Shown: one piece after another, positions 43,135 through 54,987 of the stretch
Position numbering within the stretch: the stretch's first letter is position 1
Layout: every line of letters starts with the position of its first letter
From: Pleurostoma richardsiae
Lineage: Eukaryota > Ascomycota > Sordariomycetes > Calosphaeriales > Pleurostomataceae
DNA: 64,000 nucleotides
NCBI GenBank assembly: GCA_030052745.1
Contig: JANBVO010000001.1
Location: 806,001 to 870,000, forward strand
Direction of reading: 5' to 3'
Program-made: the position numbers and the translations under genes
The notes under the pieces: model-generated
What the model was told of the DNA's origin: nothing
Databases searched by the model: none
The model's input: the letters and a program-made list of their open reading frames with translations, nothing else

Positions 43135-45629
43135 ATGCAGAGCAGCAGCGGAAAGGTGAGAAAGCCGCGCAGCAGGATCGCTTGCAAGCGATGCCACGAC
43201 CGTCGGGTCCGGTGCGATGTGTCTCTCCATGGCCCACCCTGTTCAGGATGTACAGCAGGGAATGTCGGCGACGCCTGCCGGGTCCTGGAGTCGAAGAGAA
43301 CCAGAGGCGAGAATGGTCGATTCTCCACGAGGACAGTCGACGCCGCCTCCATCACTACCTCTCTTTCGCCTATGACCTACGGCGACGTTGAGCCGGAGCT
43401 GAAGACGTCGTCCTCTCCAGATGCTGTTTGTTCAGCAAATGACCACAGACGGGTCAATATACCTCTAGATGACACCAATATTGAAGAAACAGTCCGCCCG
43501 ATGAGTGGAGAAGCCGACCAATGGAGCAAGATCATCTCCCGAGAACGTATCCCAGCACCAGATGGCAGACGCGTCACTTACCTGGGAGAGTCGTGGACTC
43601 TATCTTATATGATCCAGTGGAAGTCCAGGGGAAGTGTCAGCGAAAAGGATGATATGATGAATAACCGGCCGCCTCCATCAGAGGTCGACGACGACTCGGG
43701 AGGCCTGCATGTCCCAGTGCCCATGGAACAGGACACGCCTTCACCCAGATCTGCCATCGCATCTTCGATGGTGAGGGACCAGCTACCTCCAGATATCCAG
43801 CTTGCGCTCATCGAGGCATACTTTGCCTACAATCACATCCTATATCCCGTCGTCTCCGAGGACGAGTTCCGCACAGGCTTCGCAAACAGAACCTTGTCGC
43901 CGCTGCTGCTGGCCGCCGTGCTGTACGCCGGCGCTCTGCACGTCTCGGATCCAGTCATCTACAGAGCTGGGTTCGATAGCCGGCAAACGTGCCTCCGCAA
44001 GCTTTACAACCGCTCCAAAAAGATCTTCTTCGACGAGGAGGACAACGGCGAAACTGGTGACCAGCTCTCCAGAGTACAGGCGGCATTCCTGTTGCATAAT
44101 ATGTGGTCGAGTCCCAATGCAACCATGGATCCCTGGACCTGGCTGGGCCTAGCGACTCGACTGGCGCAGAATATGGGCATGCACCGGAGCACGGCGAGGT
44201 CGTCGCTCAAAGAGAGTGACAGGAGGCTGTGGAAGCGGATATGGTGGAGCCTTTACGTGAGTTGTCTCAACCTCGTTGGGCGTTTGGTGCGCACTGCTAA
44301 TGATGAACTACCTAGTCTCGCGACATGCAGATCGCGAGCGCTCTGGGCAAGCCTACCATGATAAATGCCGCGGACTGCGATGTTCAGCAGCTGGATGTAG
44401 ATGACTTCGAGCCGAGAGACAGCATGGAGACAAGACTGTTTGTGATCGAACAGGCTAGGCTGTCCGAAATATGTAAGATTTGAGAAGATCCCGGGCCCTT
44501 CAAGCTCGGCGGCACTGACATTTGACAGGTGGCGAGATCATATCATGCCGATTTGCCCCGGGTCTCCGGGAGGATTCTCATGAAAGGGAGCAGAAGTCGA
44601 CCATCATGAGAAGTCTCACAGCATGGAAAGATAATATACCTCACCAGTTACAATATCCCAAGGGCTGTGCACCTGAACGGGTCTCCTTTCAGGCATTGCT
44701 TTTACAGGTTCTGTTTAAGTATGTATTAGCCACAATACTACCTTTACTTTATCACTTAATACTCACGCTGAATAGCAATCTTCTATTATTGCTCCATCGG
44801 CCGCGAATTCTGCCCAGCAGCTCTGACGAAGGCGCCGAGAATAACACAACATCCTGGAAGATAGCTTTCACTGCTGCCGGCGTTATCACCCAGGTCACTG
44901 AGACCATCATGAACTATAAGTCGCTCTATCACTGCCCGCTATTCTAGTGCGTATTACATCACGCCCATAATCCGAGATATAGGCCATGCTAACCGGCGGA
45001 GCAGCACCTCCGCCCTCTTCGGAGCCATGACCATGCACGTCATCCGTGGTGCCGCGGGAGAGCACCAGCTCAGTCTCTGCATGATAGCTATGCGTACGCT
45101 CTCCACTATGTACTGGGCCGCAGGCTGGATCCGCAACATATTCCAGAAGCTCGGAGAAAAGAAGCAGCGCAGCAGCCACGCTCACAATACCTCTGTCCCG
45201 CCCACACGGGTGCCATCGCCAGTGCCTCTTGCAGGTGTACGCGCAAAAGAGCGGCAGTCCGGAGCCACACCGTATCCACAACGACTGATCATGGATCAAG
45301 TGCCATGGCCCACGCCAGAGACAACCGAATCACTTCTAGCGAGCGGACCAACCTACTTGGGGAGTCCTTCCCAAGGAGGTCTAGATCCTGTGCATCTACA
45401 AAGTGCTCCGGAAGGACCAGATTCCTGGAATGATGATCCAGGCGGCGCTGGTACTGGCGTATTCGGATCGCTTGGCAGGAACGCGGGCGTGTTCATCGAC
45501 TACCCCATGATCGACAGTTCAGGGTTCGGCGGGATAATAGACCCAGATCTGGCTGACTGCTGGCAAGATCTTCTGGCTGCCGACAATCCCTTCAATAACC
45601 CATTCATTTTAGGCGGCATGCCCAGGTAA
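43135..45629 (+). CDS. Zn2Cys6 transcription factor with fungal_trans domain
   Basis: Five exons (43135..44256, 44316..44472, 44529..44718, 44776..44946, 45005..45629) give 754 residues. The zinc cluster is at residues ~15-50: ACKRCHDRRVRCDVSLHGPPCSGCTAGNVGDACRV, written here in two parts for length, ACKRCHDRRVRCD then GPPCSGCTAGNVGDACRV. Basic residues flank it. Spacing is CX2CX6CX8CX2CX8C, as in the AmdR/CTF1-like group. The middle homology region runs from LIEAYFAYNHILYPVVSEDEFR through WTWLGLATRLAQNMGMHRST and LWKRIWWSLYSRDMQIASALGKP to CRFAPGLRED. The C-terminus is acidic and Ser/Pro-rich, a plausible activation region. Such factors bind CGG half-sites. Convergent with the Gfo/Idh gene (95 bp apart), so it may control the neighbouring GH2/SnoaL/oxidoreductase run, or the SDR/GST pair. 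Confidence 0.93.
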
Positions 45630-45724
45630 AAGGAGAGCCTCGTCGTGCGCATTGCTATAAGCGGAGGCGAGGCGTGATTAGGACATCTCTATGTCAAGTC
45701 GTTCATTGCAAGAAAGCTAAGTAC

Positions 45725-47040
45725 TTAGGACCAAGGTAGAGTAATACCTTGAGCGTGGGAATCCCTAGCCAGCTCAATGATTCTCAAACCGTCTCTCGCG
45801 ACCTCGGGTGTCACTTCTATCTCGGCTGTGCCACGGATCGCAGCAACGACGTTCTCGTAGTAGCCCCTATACCATCCAGGGAGACTTGGATACTTCCCGA
45901 TGTAGAGCTTTGTGTCCTGGTCTAGCTCTTGGTGGGCTGGATCGAAGTCTGTTGTAGTTGACAGAGTTCCCCATATGCGCTCGTCTTCCACTCCGAAGTC
46001 AGGGTCCAGCGCAGGTTTTCCTGGAGCGGCCATGGCTCTCGCTTCTTGAGGGCATGATCCGAACTGTATGCCACACTTGTCAGCGCTCGTTACCTCGATG
46101 CAGCTTCTATCCCCTTAATCATAGCCAGATGCCAAGCTTGCCTTGAGATATGTTCCTCCAGTTCCACGGACAAAGAACTTGAGTTGGTCCTTCATGTGCG
46201 TCACAACAGCGGTTTTCACCGTCACAAGAAGATTCTTCTTCTCTCCGCTATATTGAAGAATGATCGTGAAAGTGTCGTCAATGTCGCTATCAACTACTTG
46301 ATTGAACCTCAGGAAGCCTGTCACCGACGCTGGACGCCCAAAAAGCCGCAGAGCCTGATCGACGGTATGGGTGCCTAGGCCGAAGGCCATTCCTTGGCCT
46401 GGCGTGTACTCTTTGCCGTTCCAAGTGGTAACCCACCCTGGCGACGGGAAGTCGAAGTGGATGTCGGCTTCCAGGATGTCTCCCAGGGCACCAGCGTCGA
46501 CGAGACGCCGCAAGGTTCGAAAATCGCTGTCAAATCGGCGGTCTTGCAGGAATGTTTTAGTTAACTGTGGGTTGCTGGAATAGAAGGAGGACGTACTATG
46601 ATAGACTGTCAAGATCTTGCCCTTTGCTTTCGCTAGACTGATCAACCTGTCTGCTTCTGCACTCGTGCCGACGAATGGCTTCTCAACGACGACTTGGCAT
46701 TGTCAGCAAATTGTTCGTACTCGCTGATGAACATGCATTAATTACCGTGCTTCCCGGCATTGAGTGCCTTTTCCACAAACTCTTCATGATTAGGGGTGCA
46801 GACGACAGCGAGCTCGATTTGAGGATCAGCAAAGAAGTCTTCCGCTGTCCTGTAGTGTTTTGCTTGTGGGAAGTCAATAGTGCAGTGGCTACCGCTCTTT
46901 ATGTGCGATTTGTCTGACGGTGGTGCGGCACGCTGCAGGAAAGCGTACACCTCCAAGTCGGGATTTGGGAGGATGTATGGGAGGTGGAAGCACTTCGCCG
47001 AGAAGCCGTAGCCAAGAATTCCTACTTTGATGGGCGCCAT
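45725..47040 (-). CDS. Gfo/Idh/MocA-family NAD(P)-dependent oxidoreductase
   Basis: Exons 47040..46746, 46692..46597, 46542..46142 and 46063..45725 give 376 residues. The Rossmann motif is KVGILGYGFSAKCFHLPYI, and the conserved Lys motif is VVEKPFVGTSAEAD. VYHNRRFDSDFRTLRRLVD and AFGLGTHTVDQALRLFG complete the family pattern. The third intron (46141..46064, 78 bp) begins with GC instead of GT, in the context CAAG|GCAAGC, and it is needed to reach LKFGSCPQEARAMAAPGKPA. Members oxidise or reduce sugars, sugar acids or inositols. An in-frame ATG at 47079 would add 13 residues; MAPIKVGI is preferred as it matches the family start. The gene is the last of a minus-strand run after GH2 and SnoaL genes, so it may handle the sugar they release. 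Confidence 0.92.
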
Positions 47041-47533
47041 TTTGAGTCCCTTTTGTGATGTTTCGCTCGTCGCAAACATCTCCACACATGCAACAGGCAG
47101 TATCCTGTCTTTATCTGCTTCACTCTGATATCCAGTGCGGAGTCATAGCGTTTTTACCGTCTAATGCTTGGCTAAGATCGCGTGTGTTGAATTTAGCCGG
47201 ACACCATTTGATTCGTCCTGGTTGAGTTCCAAGCACGGTAGATAACAAGTCTTTCGATATTCGGGCTCTAGAATGGCTTTCAAAAGGTCAGATGCCATCA
47301 AGTAGCCGGTGGAAAGCTCACTCCAGACGAAGCATTTGTAAGCATTTCGAAACATGGATGGATATTGAATGCTTAACAGGTGAAAGGTGACAAAAAGGCG
47401 ACTATCTCACATGCTGCCTTGAAGCCCCAAGCGGACTCGACCCACGTCCCCATAGGAGATATTCTTCCATCGTTCTTCATCAATCTTCAACCGTCCAGGT
47501 TTGTCCCTGGTAGTGATCACCAGTAACTGCCGT
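47041..47533. other. 493-bp intergenic region
   Basis: It contains the promoter of the Gfo/Idh gene and the 3' flank of the SnoaL-like gene. No gene is supported. Confidence 0.5.
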
Positions 47534-48176
47534 CTAGGCGCTGGGATATTTCTCTCCTTGGTCCCACTTGCAACAAAATACGTCAGCCAAGAGATTCGGA
47601 AGGTTTATCAAAAGGCTTGATAAAGCAGTGTACATACGTGTTCAGCGATACAGCCCGCATCCCATCGATATCGATCTACGACCTCACCCATGCCGCCCAA
47701 ACGGTAATGCAACCAGCCCATATTCTCCTTGAATGTTGTACCGAGGACGGTAATCCTCTGGGATGGCCAGATAGGGGCTAGAATGTTCCAGGCAGAAACC
47801 GCTCCGTTCTGTGCTAATGGGTTGTGGTTCTAAGCATTGATGACGTTAGTACATAGAATTCAGAGAGATACTCGCCGTCACCGAACACAGAGCGGCTAAT
47901 GCTAAAACAGAGACATACAATGTATCCGGCGGATATGTACGTGAACGCTTCTGTGATATTCTTTGTTACTAGAAAGGCGTTGGCAAACTTGTCGAATCTC
48001 GCACGTGTCTCATCTTCCGTAGGCGCTGGGCTGAGTGGCTGGCATGGTGGCGGAGCCTTGGGAGCCTGCCGGTCGCTCAGAATATGCCACGATAGTCCAT
48101 AGTCGTTCGTGAGAGAAATTGGTGCAGTGAGGGCCAACAAGGGGCTGAAGATCAAGAGCAATGAGCCACCACGCAT
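47534..48176 (-). CDS. Secreted SnoaL-like (NTF2-fold) protein
   Basis: Exons 48176..47919, 47829..47638 and 47566..47534 give 160 residues. Introns are 89 and 71 bp; the last exon encodes only WDQGEKYPSA. The first ~20 residues, MRGGSLLLIFSPLLALTAPIS, are a signal peptide. The rest fits the SnoaL-like fold: RFDKFANAFLVTKNITEAFTYISAGYINHNPLAQNG, then AWNILAPIWPS, GTTFKENMGWLHYRLGG and EVVDRYRWDAGCIAEHWDQGE. The pattern of YINHNP near the N-terminus and DRYRWDAGCIAEHWD at the end is common in fungal SnoaL-like proteins, which are often predicted to be secreted and have no known reaction. The TATA box at 48249-48256 on this strand lies ~75 bp upstream, which favours this ATG over another at 48230. 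Confidence 0.88.
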
Positions 48177-48687
48177 TTTGCAACACAGGAGCTCATAAGT
48201 GGATGAGATGTGGAAAAGTCCATTACACATCACCAGTGATGTCTTGGACTATATACCGAGAGAGCGAGGGAGGAGCTGGCTAAGTGCGTCACTCCCGTGC
48301 GGAAGCAGAAGAACTCATGTACCTTAGGTAGCCAAGGACTCGATATAGAAATTCTATATTCCCTTCAATATCCGGCAGGATGAGCCATCCTATAGGATCG
48401 AACGGCGAGATACTCCAATTAGGCTGTGCTAAGTGGTTGCCCAACCCCGGAACTTGGCACTACACTATTGTTACAAGACAGATTCTGATTTGATACCTCT
48501 AGTGGTAAGTACTTAGTTTTGTGATTGTGTCTAGACTCATATGCCATGTGCGAAGGAAGAAGGACCACTATTGCTCGAGTGTTGACATAGTAGAGCTAGG
48601 CGCGGCTTGTAGGTTACCCTGATTCTAACGATACGCCCGGGATCATCTCGCATAGCCTCCGGCTCTCGAGTCAATCTCTAGTAACAA
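48177..48687. promoter_or_regulatory. Intergenic region and promoter of the SnoaL-like gene
   Basis: A minus-strand TATATA box at about 48250-48255 precedes the SnoaL-like start. The rest holds the GH2 3' flank. No other gene. Confidence 0.6.
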
Positions 48688-50975
48688 TCATGCGCCTTTC
48701 GTATTTTGGGTCGAATTGCCAGCCCCACCTCTGCCAGCCGCAGCATCGTATAGCGCCTGGATGTCGGCCTTCCACTGGTTCTCGTCCACCCGCTGCAGGC
48801 GGCGATCATAGGTCACCAAGCCGTTAACTTCGCCCTCTACATCCGTCGTCTGTGTGTAGACTGCGCCGCTGCAGGCGAACATTTCCGTCTGTTGGCGCAA
48901 CTCGTCCAGCAGGAAGTGTGCGCGATAATTGTACACATCAAGGTCGGCGTCGATCTCGTAGGTCTGGTTGATGTGATCAATGGCATATTGGACTGGCCAG
49001 AGGCTGGGTGATGTGTCAGCTACAGAGGGTGCGACCAAGAACAGCGAGAGCTGTGCGTAACTCACTGTTCGATGGAAACGTTGTGGCCGATGCCGCCGAA
49101 CTCTCCCTGGAGCCCGACACGGTTGGGATCATAGGGAGAGGACGCGGTGGAGTAGAAAGGGGTGCCGCACTGCGCATTGGCGTAATGATGATTATCCTAG
49201 GCGCGGGTCAACAATGGTGGTTCAGGTCCTGTTCTAGGGAGCCACTTACGGAGAAGTCCCCGGCGCCGTGATCGTTCCATCCCGTAGTGGCGTCAATGAG
49301 TCTCGTTGGATCCTGCTCTTTGATTCGGTCTGCTATGGCAAACTCGGGATAGTACGGAGACGTAATCTGGCCCCATCCCTCGTTGTAGATGACCTGATGC
49401 CATTAGCAAAGTGATAACCGGCATTTCTTGCTCTGTCTTCCGGGTCCCTCACCCATGTGACGATACATGTGTAACTCTTGTGCTCCTCGATCAGCACTGA
49501 CAGCTGTCGCTCAAATTCGGCCTCATCATCTGCGCTGATCTGAGTGTTTGGGTTAGTGACTGCGAAGTTGGGCGAGAAGCTTGGCATATCCTGGATGACA
49601 AGGAGACCGATTTCATCGCAAGCCCTGTAAAAGAGGTCCGGCTCGACTTTGATCTGGATGTAGTGGTCAGCAAGCAAAACTTCGACGTTAAGTCAAAGGA
49701 GACCGCAGACTCACATGTTTCCTGACCATGTTCATACCTAGCTTCTTCAGAAGATGCAGGTCAAACACCAATGCCTCGTATGTCGGGGCTAGGTAGATGC
49801 CATCCGGCCAAAAGCCCTGGTCGAGCGTTCCAAACTGGAATACAAACTCGCCATTGAGAAGCGGACGTTTGGTGCCGTCCACTTCGCCCACAGTAATGCT
49901 GCGGAAACCCGTATAACTCGACACTGAGTCATCACCCAGTTTCACGGTGAGGTTGTACAGGGTCGGCGAGTTGGGGGACCAGAGATCTGCAGATTCAACT
50001 GTGAAGTCAAACTCTTCGTCTGACGTGCCCTCTTTGGTCGCGATGACACTCCCGTCTTGATCTATCACGGATATCTCCACAGCGGTCGCCTCTCCTGTAG
50101 AGCTGTGGACATTGACGGTGACTGGAAAGGAGATAATTAGGCATCAGCATAATATGTGCAATTTGGGCGCTTACCTTTGCCGTCTGCGTCCGCCGCGACA
50201 TCCAGTTGGCTTACATAGGTCGCGGGTGCGCTTTCGAGCCACACCGTCTGCCAGATACCGCTGCATGGCGTGTAGAAGATGTGAGTCGGGACACTCGTCT
50301 GCTTGCCGATTGGTATTACCGCTCCGCCGATGTCAGTTGGATCGTGAACAAAGACGAGCCTGGACTCAGACGTTAGCCGTCCCTGCCCCGTGTTCACCAA
50401 TGAACCACTGACAAACTGTTGGTGCCGTCGAAGTCGAGATACTCCGTAGCATCGATAGTAAAACGGAAGTACCCGCCCCGGTTGAAGCCAGCATGGACGC
50501 CGTTGATGAAGACAGTGGCCTCGTAGTCCACCGCCTCGAAGTGCAGAAGGACGTGGTCCTCGCTCCACCCATTCGGGACGGAGAACGATGTCGCGAACCA
50601 CATGTGCGTCACATTACGTTCCATGATACCGGATATGCCACTCTCGATGCAAGACGGAATTAGCACCTCCTGCCCCAGAGGCGCCGGTGGCAAGTTATCA
50701 ACGTCGCTGTCGCCACCGGCAGCCTGATACGTCCAGATACCATTGAGGCTCTTCCACTCATCGCGTCGAAGCTGAGGACGCGGGTGCTGAGGCCAGGGGT
50801 TGGTGCCAACGTCGTCCGTCCAAGGGGTGTTCAGCAGCGGTGGCTTTAATTGGTAGGGAACTGGCGTTGCTGGCGAGGTCGGCACTACGGTTGAGGTGCT
50901 GGTGGCATTTCTAGTGCACCCCGCTGCTACGAGCTGCGCAAGTACGAGTAAGGAGGAAGCTGACAGTCTCCCCAT
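48688..50975 (-). CDS. Secreted glycoside hydrolase family 2 enzyme
   Basis: Seven exons (50975..50413, 50359..50175, 50121..49715, 49653..49453, 49393..49250, 49196..49066, 49003..48688) give 648 residues; introns are 53-62 bp. The N-terminus MGRLSASSLLVLAQLVAAGC is a signal peptide, followed by a Ser/Thr/Pro linker. The sugar-binding domain contains EWKSLNGIWTYQAAGGD, HVLLHFEAVDYEATVFINGVHAGFNRGGYFRFTID and IFYTPCSGIWQTVWLES. The TIM barrel shows LLKKLGMNMVRKHIKVEPDLFY, LLVIQDMPS, TWVIYNEGWGQ with Glu at ~457 as acid/base, and GLQGEFGGIGHNV with Glu at ~532 as nucleophile. These match GH2, whose members include beta-galactosidases, beta-mannosidases and beta-glucuronidases; the sequence does not fix the substrate. 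It heads a minus-strand run with SnoaL-like and Gfo/Idh genes. Confidence 0.92.
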
Positions 50976-52637
50976 GTTGGCGACGCTCAATTGACCTTTC
51001 TTGCAGCGATATGAGTCGGGCAACTGCACAGAAGGGATGGATAGCCAACGTCGGAGACGAAGCCGTGCCCCTGACGGCAGATACATCACCAGAGTCGGTA
51101 GGCCATGGTTCTTATACCGAATTCTCATACTCACCGGCCCGGGTTGTTGGCGACCGAGCAGACCGTAATCTGCTCACTTGAGTGGGACGCCACTGTAATG
51201 TGCTTCCCGTGTAACCTGACCGACATCCTGCTGTCTCATCGACAGTGGTCTCCTCATTGGTGCGGCCAACGACTCTTGGCATCCAACGTAGGATTGCAGG
51301 TGCAGGACCAACAGCGCCGATGAGGAGGCAGCTCGGCGTAAGATGAGGTCAGGCAGGTGTGGAGATACGCGATCTAGGGCACCCCAGAATGCGGAGCACC
51401 CTGCCTTCTGTGGGGAACCCTTCCGAGTGACCAGATGATCGGCAGGTTGCAGTCGGAAAGGCTGGATGAGGGGAGGGAGGGGCCAGAGCTCGTGCTGTGC
51501 ACACATTCACTGCGGTACGGAGTACGATACGGTCGTTGCTGAGGATCATGTTTGCACACCATCCCCCCGCATTAACTTCATCTCGTCTCAGGAACACGGC
51601 GTGCATCCCGGTTCGGAAACCTTGTGTTAGCAAGCGTCTGCTCACAAAGCCTTCTGTGCGACTTAAGACTGAACAATGATCCGGACGCATCCCAGGAGAA
51701 ACGAAAGCGCAAAGCAAATCGATATCTCAGTATCTGGAGCTAGAGAGCATACCTATCTAATGTCAATGGTCACAAAGGATCTGCAACCCAGGTTGTCCTC
51801 CGGGAGTCGAGTTGAGGCAGGTCGGGGAGATGCTACAAGAGACATCAAATGACTGCATGATGTCACGTCGCCTGAGCCGCACCCCCGCACCCTGGATTGA
51901 CAGCACGCCCTCCAGTCATTCTCCGGATGTGCCTGCAGAGGTCCATTCCATGTTAGGAAGGCCGGATGGGTGAGGAACGCGGCACGCAGGATGCTTTGCA
52001 GTTCTCCGCTGATTGCCTCGGCAATTGCGTGCCTATCGGATAGAGTCTTACGATCATGGGGTTCTGAATCCTGCCTTGGCGGGTTGGTATTAATTCGAGC
52101 TGCATTATGATCGTCGTTGCGTCCAGAAAGGAATCGGAGACTCTCAGCTGCTAACCTGACCGATTCTGCTAATTAGCGGTCTTCCTGAATGGGAGGGGCT
52201 GCTCTGCTCATCTCGCCCTTGGGAAGAGAATCTGGGAGGCTACCGTGTGCTGGGATGTTAGCGCCGAGGAAGGTAAAGAAGGAGATCGCGCAATTGATGC
52301 TTGAGAGCCGGCCTGGCCGTCGAATATGAAGGTCGTAGCTGGTAGCAGGGAAGTCGGCCGGGGTCGGACCAAGGCCGGCTCCGGATAGTGACGGTCTTCT
52401 CCGGCGCGTCCACGGCCCCGGTGTCCTTATCTCGCCAAGCAAAAATGTGGAGGTTTCGGCGAACTACGCTGGGGCGTCTGGATCTGAGCCGATTGACCTC
52501 CGACGTGCTCCCTTTTCGGCGCCCTCACCATCTGCACGACTCTCGACGCCTTGACCCCTGAACGCGCAAGTCTTTGCCAATGATGCGATGAAACACTGCA
52601 AGGAGCCTCTGCCTACGCATCGATCGACTCGGTAGCA
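50976..52637. other. 1.7-kb divergent intergenic region between GH2 and the second regulator
   Basis: No gene is supported. CGG/CCG clusters occur near 52350-52390 (for example GGCCGGGGTCGG and GGCCGGCTCCGG), possible Zn2Cys6 sites for the regulator or its targets. Confidence 0.5.
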
Positions 52638-54945
52638 ATGAGTTCCCATACGGCGAAACGAGCCCGGCTCACCGAGCGGACCATGCTGGCCTGTCTCGCC
52701 TGCAAGCAGAAGAAGCTCAAAGTTTGTCTCCTCCAAGGGCACTCGGAACCGCTGGGAGCCGTCCGCTGACTGCTACTATTCAGTGCGACGGGCAGATTCC
52801 AAAATGTCAAACATGCGCCAAGACAGGGAGGGGTAAGCGAAGACGTCCAACTCTTTCCCAAGCCTCTCCAACTGACTCGTCGCCGCAGACTGTCTCGTGG
52901 AAGACCCGGCCACCGGCCTGCATCGACCGAGGGATTATATGCAATCCCTCGAGACCAGAGTCGCCTATCTAGAGTCGTTACTGCAGCAGGTCAGGCCGGA
53001 GGTCGCGTCAGACCACTTTGGCCGAGAGCAGGACGAGCAAGCCACCAGTCCTGTGATTCACCATGCTCAGGATAATGCAGAGCTCGTCGAACATCAGACG
53101 GCATCGTCGCCTATGGAAGAGAACATGGATCATCTGTCTGCCGAAGTCGCTCTCTTGTGCCTCAGTGCAGCCGGGCGTGAGCCTCACTACTTCGGCCCGT
53201 CGTCTGCTGTGTCCTTTTCGCGCATCATCAGCGCTACTATGGGCCTGTCAAGAGGAGGTGACGGATCCCAGCAGAGCATAATCGGTCCCGGGGAGAACCC
53301 TCCCAGCAATCGCCGAACTGTCGTCGCGATGCGGTTTCCGCCCCCCAGCCTCGGTGCATCGTTGTCCCAGGCCTACTTCAACAACATCCACCCACAATAT
53401 CCTTTTCTCCACCGCCCGACATTCCTGAAATGGGAGAGCGAGTGCATGGCAGCGAGCTTGGCGGGAAGCCTGGATGCTGCTGGCGACGTCGCTATTTTCT
53501 TCGTCCTTATGGTCTACGCGATTGGGTCTCTTGCCATGGGTTCCGGACAGCACGACGCAGCAGAGGGATACTATTCCATGGCACTGGATCGCCAACAGAC
53601 AGTCCTGGACCTCGACAATATCCAATCAATACAGAGCATCCTTTGCTGCGCTATATACTCTATAAGGTCACCTGTTGGGGCTAGTCTTTGGTATGGCTGT
53701 CTTCCTTCTTTTCCATTTAGTGCACGGTTACATGCGCTCTTTCTTACCACCCGAGTAGGAAGATATCTGGCATGGCAATCCGCCAGTGCATTGAACTGGG
53801 GTACCACAGGAGCGCCGCCAAGTATCGCAAGAATGCCGACGTCATGACAAGAGAAATGTCGAAAAGATGCTTCTGGGTGGCCTACGATATCGATCGTGTG
53901 GCGGCGTTCATCTTGGGGAGGCCTGTCGGGATCCCAGATGAGTCAATCGATACAGAGGTATGGACACTTCCGTTATTTCCGGAGCAATCGTAGTGACAAA
54001 TTCTTACAGCTGCCTCTTGATGTTGAGGACGACGACATCACAGCCGCCGGCTTCCGGAGAAAACCTCGCTCATCAGCTGAGGAACCGCCAACCCAAATGA
54101 CTGGATTCATCCACGCCATCAAGCTTCGTCGCCTCTGGTCCAAAATCGGCGACCTTCTCTATCCATCCATCTCTCGTGCGGGGATACTAGCCATGAACGG
54201 TACCATGCGCCAGAGTCTCGTCGATAGCCTCGGACAGGAACTGGAGGACTGGCACAACAGCATTCCGGAACCCGTCGACTACTCCGGCTCTCGGCCGCTG
54301 TCCGTCTTTGCTTCGAAAGAATGGTTCCAGCTAGCTTACGACCACTCGGTCCTGCTCCTGTATCGACACGACCTGAACCTGCCGACCCAATTCATCGAAA
54401 GTGGTCAAGCGGACAAGGTGTTCGAGGAGTGTTACCGACGTGCAAGAGAGATATGCCTCCTCTATCGTCGGCTTTACCAAAGCCCGACAATCCAGTTCAC
54501 CTGGGGCTCTCTACACATCCTCTTTCTTGGGGGTCTGACGTACCTATATTGTCTCTGGAGGTCGCCTAGGGTGCGGCAGTCCGCGAGGCGGACTGATGTC
54601 ATGAACACCTGCATGGCATGCAACACGGTGCTTGTCATAATCGCCGAGCGCTGGAGCCAAGCGACGACGTACCGAGACACGTTCGAGGCCCTCTCGGAGA
54701 GGACGATCAGCATGATTTGCGGAGATGCTCAACACCCTGCCGACTGGCGATCAGATGCAGTGCCATTGCTGGGGCAGACCCCAAATCTTCCCGACCCGGT
54801 AGCACACCTGCAGGACTGGGTGACCGGCCTGGATGACATGTGGGTTCCACAGGAGTCTGAGTGGCTCGTGCAGGATCTCCTGCAGGGCATGAGGGAGTTC
54901 CAGCCAGAAGATGTCTCTTTTGGCGAAACGGTACTTCCGCCTTGA
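52638..54945 (+). CDS. Zn2Cys6 transcription factor with fungal_trans domain
   Basis: Five exons (52638..52721, 52784..52832, 52889..53690, 53759..53957, 54010..54945) give 689 residues. The zinc cluster is split by two introns: MLACLACKQKKLK, then CDGQIPKCQTCAKTGR, then DCLV. Behind it, RPRDYMQSLETRVAYLESLLQQV is a coiled-coil dimerisation helix. The middle homology region includes AYFNNIHPQYPFLHRPTFLKW, AIYSIRSPVGASLWKISGMAIRQCIELGYHR, SKRCFWVAYDIDRVAAFILGRPVGIPDESID and AYDHSVLLLYRHDLN. Coiled-coil Zn2Cys6 dimers usually read paired CGG triplets. The gene opens the catabolic block at 54.9-64 kb, so it is the best candidate for its local regulator. It ends only 42 bp from the convergent DUF1338 gene. 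Confidence 0.93.
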
Positions 54946-54987
54946 AGGGGTGGACGGTCACGAATGCCTGTCTATATTCCTAATCTA

